DNA from: CAYGZM01 sp964354365
GTDB taxonomy: Bacteria > Planctomycetota > Phycisphaerae > Sedimentisphaerales > Anaerobacaceae
DNA length: 58,262 nt
Direction: 5' to 3'
Assembly (NCBI GenBank): GCA_964354365.1
Contig: CAYGZM010000008.1
Coordinates: forward strand, 1-58,262
Position numbers and translations under genes: made by a program. Positions 23,606 through 32,976 of this stretch are shown here, piece after piece. Numbering within the stretch: position 1 is the first letter of the stretch; each line of letters opens with the position of its first letter. The notes beneath the pieces were generated by a model, which was not told where the DNA came from, did not search any database, and saw nothing but the letters and a program-made list of their open reading frames with translations.

Positions 23606-25324
23606 ATGGCAAAGACAAGCAAACATTCTATTAACCGCGCATTGAGGGAAAGTATCTTTGTATTCGCAGCGATGATCGTACTGCTCAGCGGCGCTGTTCT
23701 CGCGGCGCCGGGGGCTGGCGAGGTCAAGAGCCTGACATACAAGACCGTCGGCGACAGAGAGCTGAAGATTTACATCAATTATCCGCCGGAGTGGAAACCG
23801 AGCGACGCGCGCCCGGCGATCATCTTCTTTTTCGGGGGGGCTTGGACGGGCGGGACGGTGGAGCAGTTTGCGCCTCAGGCCGAGTACTTTGCCTCTCGCG
23901 GGCTGATCGCGGCCCGGGCCGATTACCGCATAAAGAGTAAAGACGTCGTAACGCCGGACAAGTGCGTTGAGGATGCCCGCAGCGCGGTGCGCTGGGTGCG
24001 CAAGAACGCCAAGTTGTTAGGCATCGATCCGAAGAAATTGATTGTTTCGGGCGGGTCGGCAGGCGGACACTTAGCGGCGTGCATGATGATAGAAAAGAGC
24101 GTCGAGGCGGCCGGCGACGACCTGTCGATTTCAACGGTTCCACAGGCGATGGTGCTGTTCAATCCGGTGCTCAACTTTGAGAATGAAGAAATGATGAAGC
24201 GTTTTGGCGTCGATAAGGATGTCGCGGGCAAGATTTCTCCGACGCTACATCTGACCAAGAAGTCTCCGCCTGCGTTGATTCTTTTCGGGACGGAGGATCG
24301 GCTGAAGGCGCACGGCGAGGAATACTGGAAGAAGGCCGAGGCCCTGGGCCTGCGTGCGGAGAAGTACCTCGCAGAGGGGCAGGGGCACGGTTTCTTTAAC
24401 CGCTCGCCGTGGTTTGAGCGGACGATGGTTGCGGCGGACAAGTTCCTTGCATCGCTCGGTTACTTAAAGGGTGAGCCGACCGTCAAAATACCGGAACAAG
24501 CGACCGTCGAACAGGGCGGCGGGGACGTCCGCAGCCGTATGATGAGCCGCTGGCTTGCGATGGATAAGGATACCGACGGGAAGATCAGCAGGGACGAGGC
24601 CCAGGGCAGGATGAAAGACGAATTTGACAAAATCGACTCCAACAAAGACGGGTTTATCGACCGCGAGGAGGTGCGGCAAATGGTCGCGCGTCTGCGCGGC
24701 GGCCAGAGCGAACGTCCACTGCACCCGGATACGAGCGGATGGGAGAACCTTTTCACGGCGGACCTGTCGAACGCTGCCAAGCCGGAGGGAGTCTGGACGG
24801 TCTCCGAGGGAGTGCTGACGGCGAGCGAGGACCAGGCCATCTGGACGACGAGGGACTACGACAACTTCATTCTGGATTTGGAATTCAAGACGGCGCCGGG
24901 TACGAACAGCGGCGTTGTCGTCTGTTGCAGCGATACGAAGGACTGGATTCCCAATTCGGTGGAGATTCAGATAGCAGACGACTACGCGGAGGAATGGGCC
25001 AAGCAACCCAAGACCTGGCACTGCGGGGCGATTTTCGGTCACTTAGCTCCTGCCAAGAGCATGGTCAAGAAGCCGGGCGAGTGGAACCGCTTCACGGTGA
25101 CGCGCAGGGACAAGAAGATCGACGTGGTGCTCAACGGCGAGCTGGTGACTTCGATGGATATGAGCCTGTGGACGTCGGCCAAGACGAACCCGGACGGGTC
25201 GGAGATTCCGCCGTGGCTGAGCAAGCCGGTAGCCAGCCTGCCGACGAAGGGCAAGATAGGGCTGCAGGGCAAGCACGCCGGCGCACCGATCTGGTTCCGA
25301 AATATCAAGATCAAGCTTCTGTAG
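23606..25324 (+). CDS. Exported alpha/beta hydrolase with EF-hands and DUF1080 domain
   Basis: The 572-residue protein starts at 23606 (AGGAGA just upstream) with a signal peptide. Three parts follow. First, an esterase-like alpha/beta hydrolase (about 30-300) with the oxyanion FGGAW (76-80), nucleophile elbow GGSAGGH (150-154) and a GQGHGF catalytic His near residue 270. Second, a pair of canonical EF-hand loops, DKDTDGKISRDE and DSNKDGFIDREE (about 313-350). Third, a DUF1080 (3-keto-disaccharide hydrolase-like) beta-sandwich (about 370-572), with DLEFKTAPGTNSGVVVCCSD. The combination suggests calcium-stabilised extracellular breakdown of an acylated or oxidised carbohydrate; the substrate is inferred only loosely. 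It leads a run of same-strand genes (sulfatase, Gfo/Idh/MocA, HEAT). Confidence 0.85.
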   Translation: MAKTSKHSINRALRESIFVFAAMIVLLSGAVLAAPGAGEVKSLTYKTVGDRELKIYINYPPEWKPSDARPAIIFFFGGAWTGGTVEQFAPQAEYFASRGLIAARADYRIKSKDVVTPDKCVEDARSAVRWVRKNAKLLGIDPKKLIVSGGSAGGHLAACMMIEKSVEAAGDDLSISTVPQAMVLFNPVLNFENEEMMKRFGVDKDVAGKISPTLHLTKKSPPALILFGTEDRLKAHGEEYWKKAEALGLRAEKYLAEGQGHGFFNRSPWFERTMVAADKFLASLGYLKGEPTVKIPEQATVEQGGGDVRSRMMSRWLAMDKDTDGKISRDEAQGRMKDEFDKIDSNKDGFIDREEVRQMVARLRGGQSERPLHPDTSGWENLFTADLSNAAKPEGVWTVSEGVLTASEDQAIWTTRDYDNFILDLEFKTAPGTNSGVVVCCSDTKDWIPNSVEIQIADDYAEEWAKQPKTWHCGAIFGHLAPAKSMVKKPGEWNRFTVTRRDKKIDVVLNGELVTSMDMSLWTSAKTNPDGSEIPPWLSKPVASLPTKGKIGLQGKHAGAPIWFRNIKIKLL

Positions 25325-25369
25325 GGTGGGGCTTGCCCCACCGAACTGGTGGGCTGAAGCCCACCCTAC
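25322..25369. repeat. Intercistronic hairpin repeat, family E
   Basis: TAGGGTGGGGCTTGCCCCAC and its mirror GTGGGCTGAAGCCCACCCTA form a two-hairpin palindrome directly after the stop of the hydrolase gene. A GGTGCGAAAGATCGCACCCTAC-like piece recurs near 33658. It may stabilise or attenuate the operon mRNA. Confidence 0.55.
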
Positions 25370-25422
25370 CTGTGTGGATTGAGATGCTGAACTGCTCTGA
25401 GTGACAAGAAAGGACAGACGGT

Positions 25423-26829
25423 GTGAAGACGGCACAGACTCGCAGGGATTTTTTGAAGACGGCTGCATTGTCGGCGGCAGCGATGGGATTGTCCGGAATC
25501 AGCAGGGGACAGGACTTTGGGAAGCCGCCGAATTTCGTCATCATCTTCCTCGACGATTCTGGGTGGGCGGATTTTAAGCCGTTCGGCAGGCCCGCGTACC
25601 GGACGCCGAACGTCGAGCATCTTGCCGAGGATGGGTGCCGGTTCAACAACTTCTATGTGCCGCAGGCGGTGTGTTCGGCTTCAAGGGCGGCATTGTTGAG
25701 CGGGTGCTATCCGTGCAGGACGAAGGTTTTCGGGGCGCACGGGCCAGGAGCAAAGGGGCTCGATCCGAAATACGCCACTATCGGTGAGGTTCTGAAGAAG
25801 CGCGGATATACGACGGCGGTGTTCGGGAAGTGGCACATCGGCGACCAGCCGGAGACGCGCCCAGCGGCAAGGGGATTCGACGAATCGTGCGGGCTTATGT
25901 ACTCCAACGATATGTGGGAATTCCACCCGGAGAACCCGGAGTCCTGGGGCAAGTATCCGCTTCAATTCTGGGAGAACGGCAAGGTGACAATCGAGCGGGT
26001 GACCAAGGAGCATCAGCCGATGCTCACGACCTGGTACACCGAGCACGCGGCGGATTTCATCAAGCGAAACAAGGACAAGCCGTTCTTCCTCTATGTTCCT
26101 CATTCAATGCCGCACGTGCCGCTGTTTGTCAGTGAGAAGTTCAAGGGTAAATCGGGGACGGGGCTGTACGGCGATGTGATGATGGAGATTGACTGGTCGG
26201 TCGGCGAGATTATCAAGGCGCTGAAGGACAACGGCGTGGAGGACAATACGCTGGTAATCTTCTCGTCGGACAACGGCCCCTGGATTTCGTACGGCAACCA
26301 CGCCGGCAAGACGCCCTACCGCGAGGCCAAGGGGACCAGTTTCGACGGTGGGACGCGAAGCGCGTGCGTTATGAAGTTTCCGTTCAGGATCAAGCCGGGC
26401 TCGGTCTCGACCAGGATGTTCTGCACGATAGACATTCTGCCCACGCTGGCGCACCTGGCGGGGGCCGAGCTGCCGGAGAACCCGATAGACGGCAAAAACG
26501 TATGGGAGCTCATTGTCGCAAGGCCCGGTGCGAAGAACCCGAATGAGTATTACCCGTTCTCGACGGGCGGGAATTTTGAGGGCGTGATAAGCGGCGACGG
26601 CAAATGGAAGCTGCACCTGCCGCACGAGTACCGGACGCTGGCGGAGGCGGGCAAGGATGGAATGGCGGGCAAATACAGGCAGGAAAAGATCGAGCTTTCG
26701 CTCTTCGATATGGAAAAGGACCCATACGAGACCGCCAATGTGCTAGATGAGCAGCCGGAGGCTGCCAAGCGGCTCAAGGAGTACGCCGAGCAGCACAGGC
26801 AGAAGTTCTATGCGAATAAAGGAAATTGA
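25423..26829 (+). CDS. Exported sulfatase, Cys-type (family S1)
   Basis: It has 468 residues with a GTG start and AGGA upstream. A twin-arginine leader (TRRDFLKTAALSAAAMGLSG) is followed by NFVIIFLDDSGWADFKPFGR with the metal Asp pair. The modification site reads CSASR (C84), the C-x-A-x-R form of the sulfatase signature. GKWHIGDQ and SSDNGPWISYGNHAG supply the other ligands. It is likely an exported enzyme on a sulfated polysaccharide or steroid-like ester. It lies 98 bp after the DUF1080 gene and 19 bp before the Gfo/Idh/MocA gene, within the putative catabolic operon. It differs clearly from the sulfatase at 16959, so the two probably differ in substrate. Confidence 0.9.
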   Translation: MKTAQTRRDFLKTAALSAAAMGLSGISRGQDFGKPPNFVIIFLDDSGWADFKPFGRPAYRTPNVEHLAEDGCRFNNFYVPQAVCSASRAALLSGCYPCRTKVFGAHGPGAKGLDPKYATIGEVLKKRGYTTAVFGKWHIGDQPETRPAARGFDESCGLMYSNDMWEFHPENPESWGKYPLQFWENGKVTIERVTKEHQPMLTTWYTEHAADFIKRNKDKPFFLYVPHSMPHVPLFVSEKFKGKSGTGLYGDVMMEIDWSVGEIIKALKDNGVEDNTLVIFSSDNGPWISYGNHAGKTPYREAKGTSFDGGTRSACVMKFPFRIKPGSVSTRMFCTIDILPTLAHLAGAELPENPIDGKNVWELIVARPGAKNPNEYYPFSTGGNFEGVISGDGKWKLHLPHEYRTLAEAGKDGMAGKYRQEKIELSLFDMEKDPYETANVLDEQPEAAKRLKEYAEQHRQKFYANKGN

Positions 26830-26848
26830 CCGAACAGGAGACAATGGT

Positions 26849-28204
26849 ATGCGCAACAAGCCGATAGACCCCGTTGGAAATTCCAACGGACGTAACGGTG
26901 TGCGACAGAAAGCGAACATTTGCAACGGGGTGAACAGACGGGTATTTTTGAAGGCGGCTGCGGCAGCGGCTATGCCGTATCTGATTACGACATCTGCACT
27001 TGGCGCCGCGGGCAAGCCGCCGGCGAGCGAGCGTTTGGTGATGGGCTGTATCGGTATGGGGGGCCAGGGCACCGCAGGGATGGGCTGGCGAAGCGCCGGG
27101 CCGGATGTGCCGAATACCGGCTGGGTGCCGAAGGGCGGCTTTATGGCCAGGGGGGTGCAGGTTGTTGCGGTGTGCGACGTCAACAAGAACAACCTCCAAC
27201 GGGCGAAATTCATCGTCGATCAGGAGTACGGCAACAATGACTGCACCGCCTACAAGCACTACCAGGAGCTGCTGGCACGGCAGGACATCGACATAATCAT
27301 CTGCGCGACCGGGGACCGGTGGCATACGCCAATCTCAATCGCCGCGGCCAAGGCGGGCAAAGACGTCTATTGCGAGAAGCCTATCTCGCTGACCGTCTAT
27401 GAAGCGCGGGAGCTTGCACGCGCGTTCAGGCAGTATGGGCGGATATTTCAGACGGGCACGCAGCAGCGTTCGGCCCGGGAATTCCGGTTTGCGTGCGAGT
27501 TAGTGCGAAATGGGTACATAGGCGAGCTCAAGCACGTGACGGTGAACGTTGGAGGCGGGCCGCAGGAATGTAACCTGCCGGCGGGAGGCCCGCCGCCCGA
27601 GTGGCTCGACTACGATATCTGGCTGGGGCAGGCGCCCTGGAGGCCTTTTCATCCGGGGCTTTTAGGGTGGATGGCGTGGAGAGATTACTCCGGCGGGGAG
27701 ATGACCAACTGGGGCGCGCACCATTTCGATATTGCACAGTGGGGGACGGGGTTCGAGCACAGCGGGCCGGTGGAGATTATTCCACCCGACGGCAAAGACT
27801 TCCAGGTATTGACATACAAATACCCCAACGGCGTGACGATGACGCGAAACGGGACGTGCAACGGCGTCAAATTCGAGGGCAGTAAGGGCTGGGTGGAGGT
27901 GAACCGGGGCTTTCTACAGACGCAGCCTGAAAGCCTGCTGCGACAGAAGATAGACCCCAATGAGATACGCCTGCACGTCAGTAACGACCATCACATTGAT
28001 TTTCTCAACGCGGTTCGCAATCGCACGCGGCCCGCCAGCGACGCGGAAATAGGCTACCGCTCGATAAGCGTCTGCCACCTCGGCAACATCGCGTACTGGC
28101 TGAAACGGCCATTGAAGTGGGACCCGGCCAATGAGAAGTTCGTCAACGATCCGGAGGCGGACCGGATGCTGTGGCGCGAAATGCGAAGCCCATATACGAT
28201 ATGA
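26849..28204 (+). CDS. Gfo/Idh/MocA family oxidoreductase, twin-arginine exported
   Basis: The 451-residue product starts at 26849 with AGGAG 8 nt upstream; an overlapping longer frame into the sulfatase is rejected. It carries NRRVFLKAAAAAAMPYLITT as a Tat leader. The NAD(P)-binding Rossmann fold begins VMGCIGMGGQGTAGM and the sugar-dehydrogenase motif VYCEKPISLT is intact (Lys of EKP). A long C-terminal substrate domain follows (MTNWGAHHFDIAQWGTG). Such exported planctomycete members oxidise or epimerise sugars or cyclitols; the substrate is unknown. It fits with the adjacent hydrolase and sulfatase as one carbohydrate-processing set. Confidence 0.9.
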   Translation: MRNKPIDPVGNSNGRNGVRQKANICNGVNRRVFLKAAAAAAMPYLITTSALGAAGKPPASERLVMGCIGMGGQGTAGMGWRSAGPDVPNTGWVPKGGFMARGVQVVAVCDVNKNNLQRAKFIVDQEYGNNDCTAYKHYQELLARQDIDIIICATGDRWHTPISIAAAKAGKDVYCEKPISLTVYEARELARAFRQYGRIFQTGTQQRSAREFRFACELVRNGYIGELKHVTVNVGGGPQECNLPAGGPPPEWLDYDIWLGQAPWRPFHPGLLGWMAWRDYSGGEMTNWGAHHFDIAQWGTGFEHSGPVEIIPPDGKDFQVLTYKYPNGVTMTRNGTCNGVKFEGSKGWVEVNRGFLQTQPESLLRQKIDPNEIRLHVSNDHHIDFLNAVRNRTRPASDAEIGYRSISVCHLGNIAYWLKRPLKWDPANEKFVNDPEADRMLWREMRSPYTI

Positions 28205-28254
28205 GAAAGCCAGGAACGGCTGAATCGCCGTTCGATATACTTAGGAGCCTGGTT

Positions 28255-30777
28255 ATGAAACACAACGGAACATTCCTGTACGCGACAATCGCTGCAATTA
28301 TCTGTGTCTTGGCTGGCGGCGGCGCGGTGTATGCGATGACAGTCGATGAGGCGATAGAGAAGCTCAAGACTTACAAGTTCGGGGAAGCCGGCGAGGTGCT
28401 GGATTTCCTCCATGAATCGGCTGTCGGCTCGTATTCCGACCCCGCCCTGCGGAAGAGACTCAACGAGGGCTTGAGCGGCGTTCTTGAGAGCGATGCTGCT
28501 TACGACGCCAAGCAGTTCGCCTGTCGCCAGTTTGCTTTGACCGCGACCGGCGAGCAAGTGCCCGTACTGGCGAAGTACCTTGCGGACGAGCAGATGAGCC
28601 ATATCGCGCTTTATGTGCTGACGCAGATAGATAGTCCTGCGGTTGACGAGGCCCTTGTTGCGGCGCTGGACAAGGCCGAAGGGCGCGCGAGGCTCGGCAT
28701 AATCAATATGCTGGGCGATCGGCGGTGTTCGGCTGCGATAATGCCCCTGGGCAAACTGATGCTCTCGACTGACGAAGAGACAGCCGTCGCGGCGACCAGG
28801 GCGCTCGGGCGGATCGGCACGGAGGCGGCTCGCAGTCAATTTTTGTCATACGACGGTTTTGCCGACTCGGCGCAGAAGCTCGGCGAGTCGCGGGCGCTCG
28901 CTCTGGCGCAGGCCAACCTGGACTTTGCGGATAGATTCATGGCTGAGGGACACGCGGACGCCGCCAAGAATTTGTATCGGCTTTTGTGTGGTGTGGGTAA
29001 TCCGGCGTATCTTCGGGCGGCTGCACTCAAAGGGCTTGCCCAGGCTGATGCGCAAGAGGCGCTGCCGTTGGTGCTTGAGTCATTGAGTGATCGTGAAAAG
29101 GCGATAAGACAAATGGCCGTGTACATAGTGCGGCGGGCGCCGGGCGTAGCGGGCCAGAGTACTACGCAGATGCTGGTTGCTCGGTTGCCTTCCCTTGAGC
29201 CCCAAGTGCAGGCGATGCTCATGCGGGCGCTGGGCGTTCGGGGTGGCAAGACGGCGCTGCCGGCGGTTACAAAGAGCTTAGACAGCAGCGATCCCGCGGT
29301 GCGTCTGGCGGCTCTTGAGGCGGCTGGAACGCTCGGCGATGCTTCGGTAGTGGGAGACCTTGCCGAACATGCGGCCAAGACGAAAGGCCCGGAGCAGGAG
29401 GCGGCTCGGGAGAGCCTTTATTCCCTGCGCGGGCCGGACATAGATGACGCGATAATCAAGCAGATGGAGAAGGTCGGCAGCAATGCGAAGGTTGAACTGA
29501 TTGAGGCCCTGGGGCAGCGGTCCGCAGAGGAGGGCGTCGATGCGCTGCTCTCGGCGGCGAGGGGCAAGGAATCGGCGGTCAGCACGGCGGCGCTGCGGGC
29601 GCTGCGTGACCTTGCGGGGGCAAAAGACGTGCCGGGGCTTGTCGAGCTGCTGGCAACTTTGGGTCCGGCTCAGGGCGACGATGCGGGCAAGACGCTCGCG
29701 GCGGTCGCCAAGCGGTGCGGTGCGGGCACAGAAGCAACGGGGCTGCTGCTGGCGAAGTACAGCGGGGCCGATGCAACGGGACTGAGAAACGCGCTGCTGG
29801 CGGCAATGGGCGAGATACAAGACGGCAAGGCCCTGCCGGTGCTTCTTGCGGCGCTGTCAAAAAGCGATTCCGATTCGCAGATACGCACCACTGCGATCAA
29901 GGCGCTGGGGGCGTGGCCGAGCTATGAGCCAGCGAAGGCATTGCTCGATATTGCACGCAGCTCAAAGGACCGAACGGAGCGGGTCCTGGCGATTCGGGGG
30001 TGCATCGATTTGGCGGCGGCGCATGCGCCTGCCGACCAGAAGCTCGCCGATTATGAGCAGGTGCTGAAGATTGCGGAGGATAATGAGAAGCGACGGGTGC
30101 TTGGGAAGCTCGCTGATATCAAGAACCCTGCGGCGCTGAAGATGGCGCAGGGGTATCTCTTGTCGCCCGAGACGGCGAATGAGGCGGCGCTGGCGGTGAC
30201 GGCGATTGGCGAAGCAATCTATTCGAAGGAGCCGGAGACGGTTGCAGCGGCGATGAATACAGTCAGGGGCAGCGCTGTCGGCGAGGCCGCGAAGGAGCAG
30301 GCGAGGAGAATCCTGGATCAAATCGAGGCGTTGAAGAACTATCTGCTCGACTGGGAAGTTGCAGGGCCGTTTATGCAGCAAGGCAAGAGTTGCACGGAGT
30401 TGTTCGATATTCCATTTGGGCCGGAGATAGAGGGCGCTGAGGTGCGGTGGCGTGCGATGCCGGTGGATACGACGTCCGAGCATACCGGGTATCTGAACCT
30501 GCTCAAAGAGCTCAACGGCGGCGAGCAGCGGGTGGCGTATCTCCGCACAACTATCGAATCGCAGAGCGAGCGGCCCGCGAGGCTGGAGGTTTTCAGCGAC
30601 GACGGGATCAAGGCATGGCTAAATGGTAAGGTGGTTCATTCGAACAATGCGATGCGACCGATCCTGCCGAATCCGGACCAGGTTAATATAGTGCTGGCGA
30701 AGGGCGCGAACCGGGTGATGCTGAAGATTACGCAGAACAATCTGCCGTGGGGTGCGGCGGTGCGGTTGCGGGATTAA
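28255..30777 (+). CDS. Exported HEAT-repeat protein
   Basis: The 840-residue protein starts at 28255 (AGGAG 7 nt upstream) with a signal peptide (LYATIAAIICVLAGGGAVYA). Most of it is HEAT/PBS-lyase-like repeats: short paired helices such as RARLGIINMLGDRRCSAAIM, SQIRTTAIKALGAWPSYEPA and GLVELLATLGPAQGDDAGKT. The C-terminal 150 residues form a beta domain (LEVFSDDGIKAWLNGKVVHS) of the kind found on planctomycete carbohydrate proteins. No catalytic residues were seen. It probably serves as a scaffold for the neighbouring enzymes. It sits 50 bp after the dehydrogenase gene, and the long gap to the phosphoesterase holds a family D repeat. Confidence 0.75.
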   Translation: MKHNGTFLYATIAAIICVLAGGGAVYAMTVDEAIEKLKTYKFGEAGEVLDFLHESAVGSYSDPALRKRLNEGLSGVLESDAAYDAKQFACRQFALTATGEQVPVLAKYLADEQMSHIALYVLTQIDSPAVDEALVAALDKAEGRARLGIINMLGDRRCSAAIMPLGKLMLSTDEETAVAATRALGRIGTEAARSQFLSYDGFADSAQKLGESRALALAQANLDFADRFMAEGHADAAKNLYRLLCGVGNPAYLRAAALKGLAQADAQEALPLVLESLSDREKAIRQMAVYIVRRAPGVAGQSTTQMLVARLPSLEPQVQAMLMRALGVRGGKTALPAVTKSLDSSDPAVRLAALEAAGTLGDASVVGDLAEHAAKTKGPEQEAARESLYSLRGPDIDDAIIKQMEKVGSNAKVELIEALGQRSAEEGVDALLSAARGKESAVSTAALRALRDLAGAKDVPGLVELLATLGPAQGDDAGKTLAAVAKRCGAGTEATGLLLAKYSGADATGLRNALLAAMGEIQDGKALPVLLAALSKSDSDSQIRTTAIKALGAWPSYEPAKALLDIARSSKDRTERVLAIRGCIDLAAAHAPADQKLADYEQVLKIAEDNEKRRVLGKLADIKNPAALKMAQGYLLSPETANEAALAVTAIGEAIYSKEPETVAAAMNTVRGSAVGEAAKEQARRILDQIEALKNYLLDWEVAGPFMQQGKSCTELFDIPFGPEIEGAEVRWRAMPVDTTSEHTGYLNLLKELNGGEQRVAYLRTTIESQSERPARLEVFSDDGIKAWLNGKVVHSNNAMRPILPNPDQVNIVLAKGANRVMLKITQNNLPWGAAVRLRD

Positions 30778-30800
30778 CACGCAGCCTGCGGACAGCGGTT

Positions 30801-30875
30801 GTCGTGCGGTGCCAAGCATACATCTTGTCCGCGGCCCAGATGCTTCGCCCACCCTCGGCGGACTCAGGATGACAG
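30801..30875. repeat. Dispersed palindromic repeat, family D
   Basis: GTCGTGCGGTGCC and TGCTTCGCCCACCCTCGG, ending GGACTCAGGATGACAG, match pieces seen at 1355, 45238 and 57829. It separates the HEAT and phosphoesterase genes, so it lies inside a likely operon. Confidence 0.5.
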
Positions 30876-30917
30876 TCCATTAGGGCACGCGGCACAGAAA
30901 ACGAAGGAGATTGTGAC

Positions 30918-31937
30918 ATGGTTAGATACAGATTGGTGGTATTCGTACTGGTATTGTATGCGGGGGCGGGGGCGCTTTGCGCCGGGGGGATCAAGCGGGA
31001 AATCGGGCGGTGGCGCGTTGAGGTTGGGCCTGCGGGCAATGAGTTCTACGACCCCTCGGCGCCGGAGAAGGAGAGTCAATCCACTGGGGGCACCAAAGAT
31101 AAACCCCCAAAGGACGAAAAGGAGTTCGAGATGCTGCTGGAGAAGGGTTTAGGGGAGTATCGGGAGAGACTCAATTTCGACAATCAAATTAAGAGGCTGG
31201 GCGGCAAGCCGAAGAGCGGCGACGGCGGCTTTCGGTATATTGTTATGGGCGACAGCAGGTCAAACGGGGAGCTCTGGCTGAGTATGGTCAAGCACATCGA
31301 TGGGTTGAAGCCGAGGCCGGCCTTCGTTATCAATACCGGTGACATCGTGCCGCACGGATACATCACAGAATACCGCGAGTACTATGTCGGCGCGGTGAAG
31401 CAGACGGATATTCCTTTTTTTGTGGCGATGGGCAATCACGATGACAGCTCGGACGGCAAGGCGAGGGAATATCGGTATCTGTTCGGCAAGGATTCTTTGA
31501 ATTACTATTTCGACTACGGCAAAAGCAGGTTTGTTTTCGTCGATAATTCGAGCAGCGTCAGCGACAAGGACGAGACGCTTGCGTGGCTCGACGACGTGCT
31601 GAGCAAGACGCCGAAGGGCTTCGGCAAGTACGTGGCTGCTCATAAACCGCCGAAAGTGGTTGAGAAGTGGGCTTATCACGCGTGGGGTTCGGATGAGTCA
31701 AAGGTCTTTGTCGAACTGATGGAGAAGCACAAGGTCAGCGAGGTATATCTCGGCCATATTCACGCGTATTCGACGGCCAGCCGCAATGGAGTTCGATATA
31801 CTCTGAGCGGCGGGGGTGGAGCCGGGCTGCACGCTCGATTCGGGCCTCTGGGCAGCGTGCACCATTACGTCATCTGCGACGTCGCCCCTGATGGCAGCGT
31901 TAAACAGCAGGTCGTGCGATTCTACGAGGCCAAGTAA
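30918..31937 (+). CDS. Exported calcineurin-like metallophosphoesterase
   Basis: The 339-residue protein has a signal peptide (VVFVLVLYAGAGALCAGG) and a hydrophilic linker. The metallophosphoesterase set follows: YIVMGDSRSNG (D-x-R variant of GDxH), VINTGDIVPHG, FVAMGNHDD, KYVAAHKPP and LGHIHAYS. All metal ligands are identifiable, including a final GHxH (GHIH). AAGGAG is 10 nt before the ATG. It probably removes phosphate from extracellular or periplasmic esters. Following the glycan operon on the same strand, it may complete it, though a 141-bp gap with a repeat intervenes. No lipobox was seen. Confidence 0.85.
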   Translation: MVRYRLVVFVLVLYAGAGALCAGGIKREIGRWRVEVGPAGNEFYDPSAPEKESQSTGGTKDKPPKDEKEFEMLLEKGLGEYRERLNFDNQIKRLGGKPKSGDGGFRYIVMGDSRSNGELWLSMVKHIDGLKPRPAFVINTGDIVPHGYITEYREYYVGAVKQTDIPFFVAMGNHDDSSDGKAREYRYLFGKDSLNYYFDYGKSRFVFVDNSSSVSDKDETLAWLDDVLSKTPKGFGKYVAAHKPPKVVEKWAYHAWGSDESKVFVELMEKHKVSEVYLGHIHAYSTASRNGVRYTLSGGGGAGLHARFGPLGSVHHYVICDVAPDGSVKQQVVRFYEAK

Positions 31938-32045
31938 TAGCGGCGCAGATCCCGTAGGCGATAACCTGCGTATTTGCAGTGGTTTATGTCTTATTAAAAT
32001 CTGCTTTAGTATGGCGGGGCTTATTATAGTTTTTGGCGGAAAACT

Positions 32046-32849
32046 TTAATAAGGTCCGGCATTCTCTAATTCATAGAGAATAAGTGCGGCGGTTACGACG
32101 GCGGCGGTTTCCGTGCGGAGGATTCGCGGGCCGAGGCTGACGGTTAGGGCACCGGCATCTTGCGCTATTTGGATCTCCTCATCAGTAAACCCGCCTTCCG
32201 GGCCTATCAGTATTGCGACGGATTTGAGGGCTTTGCGCAGGGCTGAGCGGAGTGTCACTTGCTCAGTGCGGCCATCCCCAAGCTCCGTCCTTCGGCTTTG
32301 CTCAGGACTCGCTTGAGGCTGCCACCCGGCGTTCGGCGAGGCGATGAGGCGGAGGTCATAATCCGCCAGACTCGATACCGCCTCTTCAAATTCGATGGGG
32401 TGCTCAAGTTCCGGGATTCGGCCGCGCTGCGACTGCTCGGCTGCCTCGGTTATGATTCGCTGCCATCGGGCGAGCTTGTTCGGCGTGACGGCATCGACGC
32501 CGCGAATGAGGCTTCGCTGCGTGATGACCGGCACAAACCGCGACACCCCAACCTCGGTGCATTTCTGCAGGACAAGCTCGAATTTGTCGCGCGAAAGCAG
32601 GCTTTGGTACAAGGTGAGGCGGACGTGCGGCTCACCTGTGGCCGGGCGTTTTTGCTCGATTTGGCCGACGACTCTATCCTTTTTGATTTCGGTGAGGACT
32701 ACCTCGTATTCGTAACCCGTGTTGTCTAAGACGATGATGCGGTCGCCTTTGTTCATCCGCAGGACGTTGCGAATCTGGTGCGCCTGCCAGCGACCAAGCA
32801 CCACCTGCTCATCGTGGAAATCAGACGTAGAGACAAAGAATCGGTTCAT
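32046..32849 (-). CDS. rsmE: 16S rRNA (uracil-1498 N3)-methyltransferase
   Basis: The 267-residue SPOUT-family enzyme methylates N3 of U1498 on 16S rRNA. Markers are MNRFFVSTSDFHDEQVVLGR (N-terminal PUA-like part), LYQSLLSRDKFELVLQKCTE, IITEAAEQSQRGRIPE and the knotted SAM site AILIGPEGGFTDEEIQIA with LGPRILRTETAAVV. A segment of about 25 residues, NAGWQPQASPEQSRRTELGD onward (residues about 173-199), lies between LRLIASP and the SAM knot. It has no counterpart in E. coli RsmE and matches family D repeat sequence, so a repeat has inserted in frame. The start at 32849 is preferred to GTG at 32903, which reads repeat sequence. Confidence 0.9.
   Translation of the reverse strand: MNRFFVSTSDFHDEQVVLGRWQAHQIRNVLRMNKGDRIIVLDNTGYEYEVVLTEIKKDRVVGQIEQKRPATGEPHVRLTLYQSLLSRDKFELVLQKCTEVGVSRFVPVITQRSLIRGVDAVTPNKLARWQRIITEAAEQSQRGRIPELEHPIEFEEAVSSLADYDLRLIASPNAGWQPQASPEQSRRTELGDGRTEQVTLRSALRKALKSVAILIGPEGGFTDEEIQIAQDAGALTVSLGPRILRTETAAVVTAALILYELENAGPY
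32252..32333. repeat. Repeat inserted in frame within rsmE
   Basis: GTCCTTCGGCTTTGCTCAGG and AGTGCGGCC-like pieces are shared with family D repeats (compare 1424-1455 and 45330-45360). In rsmE they read out as PNAGWQPQASPEQSRRTELG and onward. The frame is preserved. Confidence 0.5.
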
Positions 32850-32976
32850 CGAGTGAAGAATTCTAAGCGAGAGGTTCACTGTCTGCAAGGCCAGATTCTT
32901 CACTTCGCTTCGCTCCGTTCAGAATGACGGGCAGTTCGCGGGCAGATGCTTCACGCAGTTCACCCTTGAGCAAACA

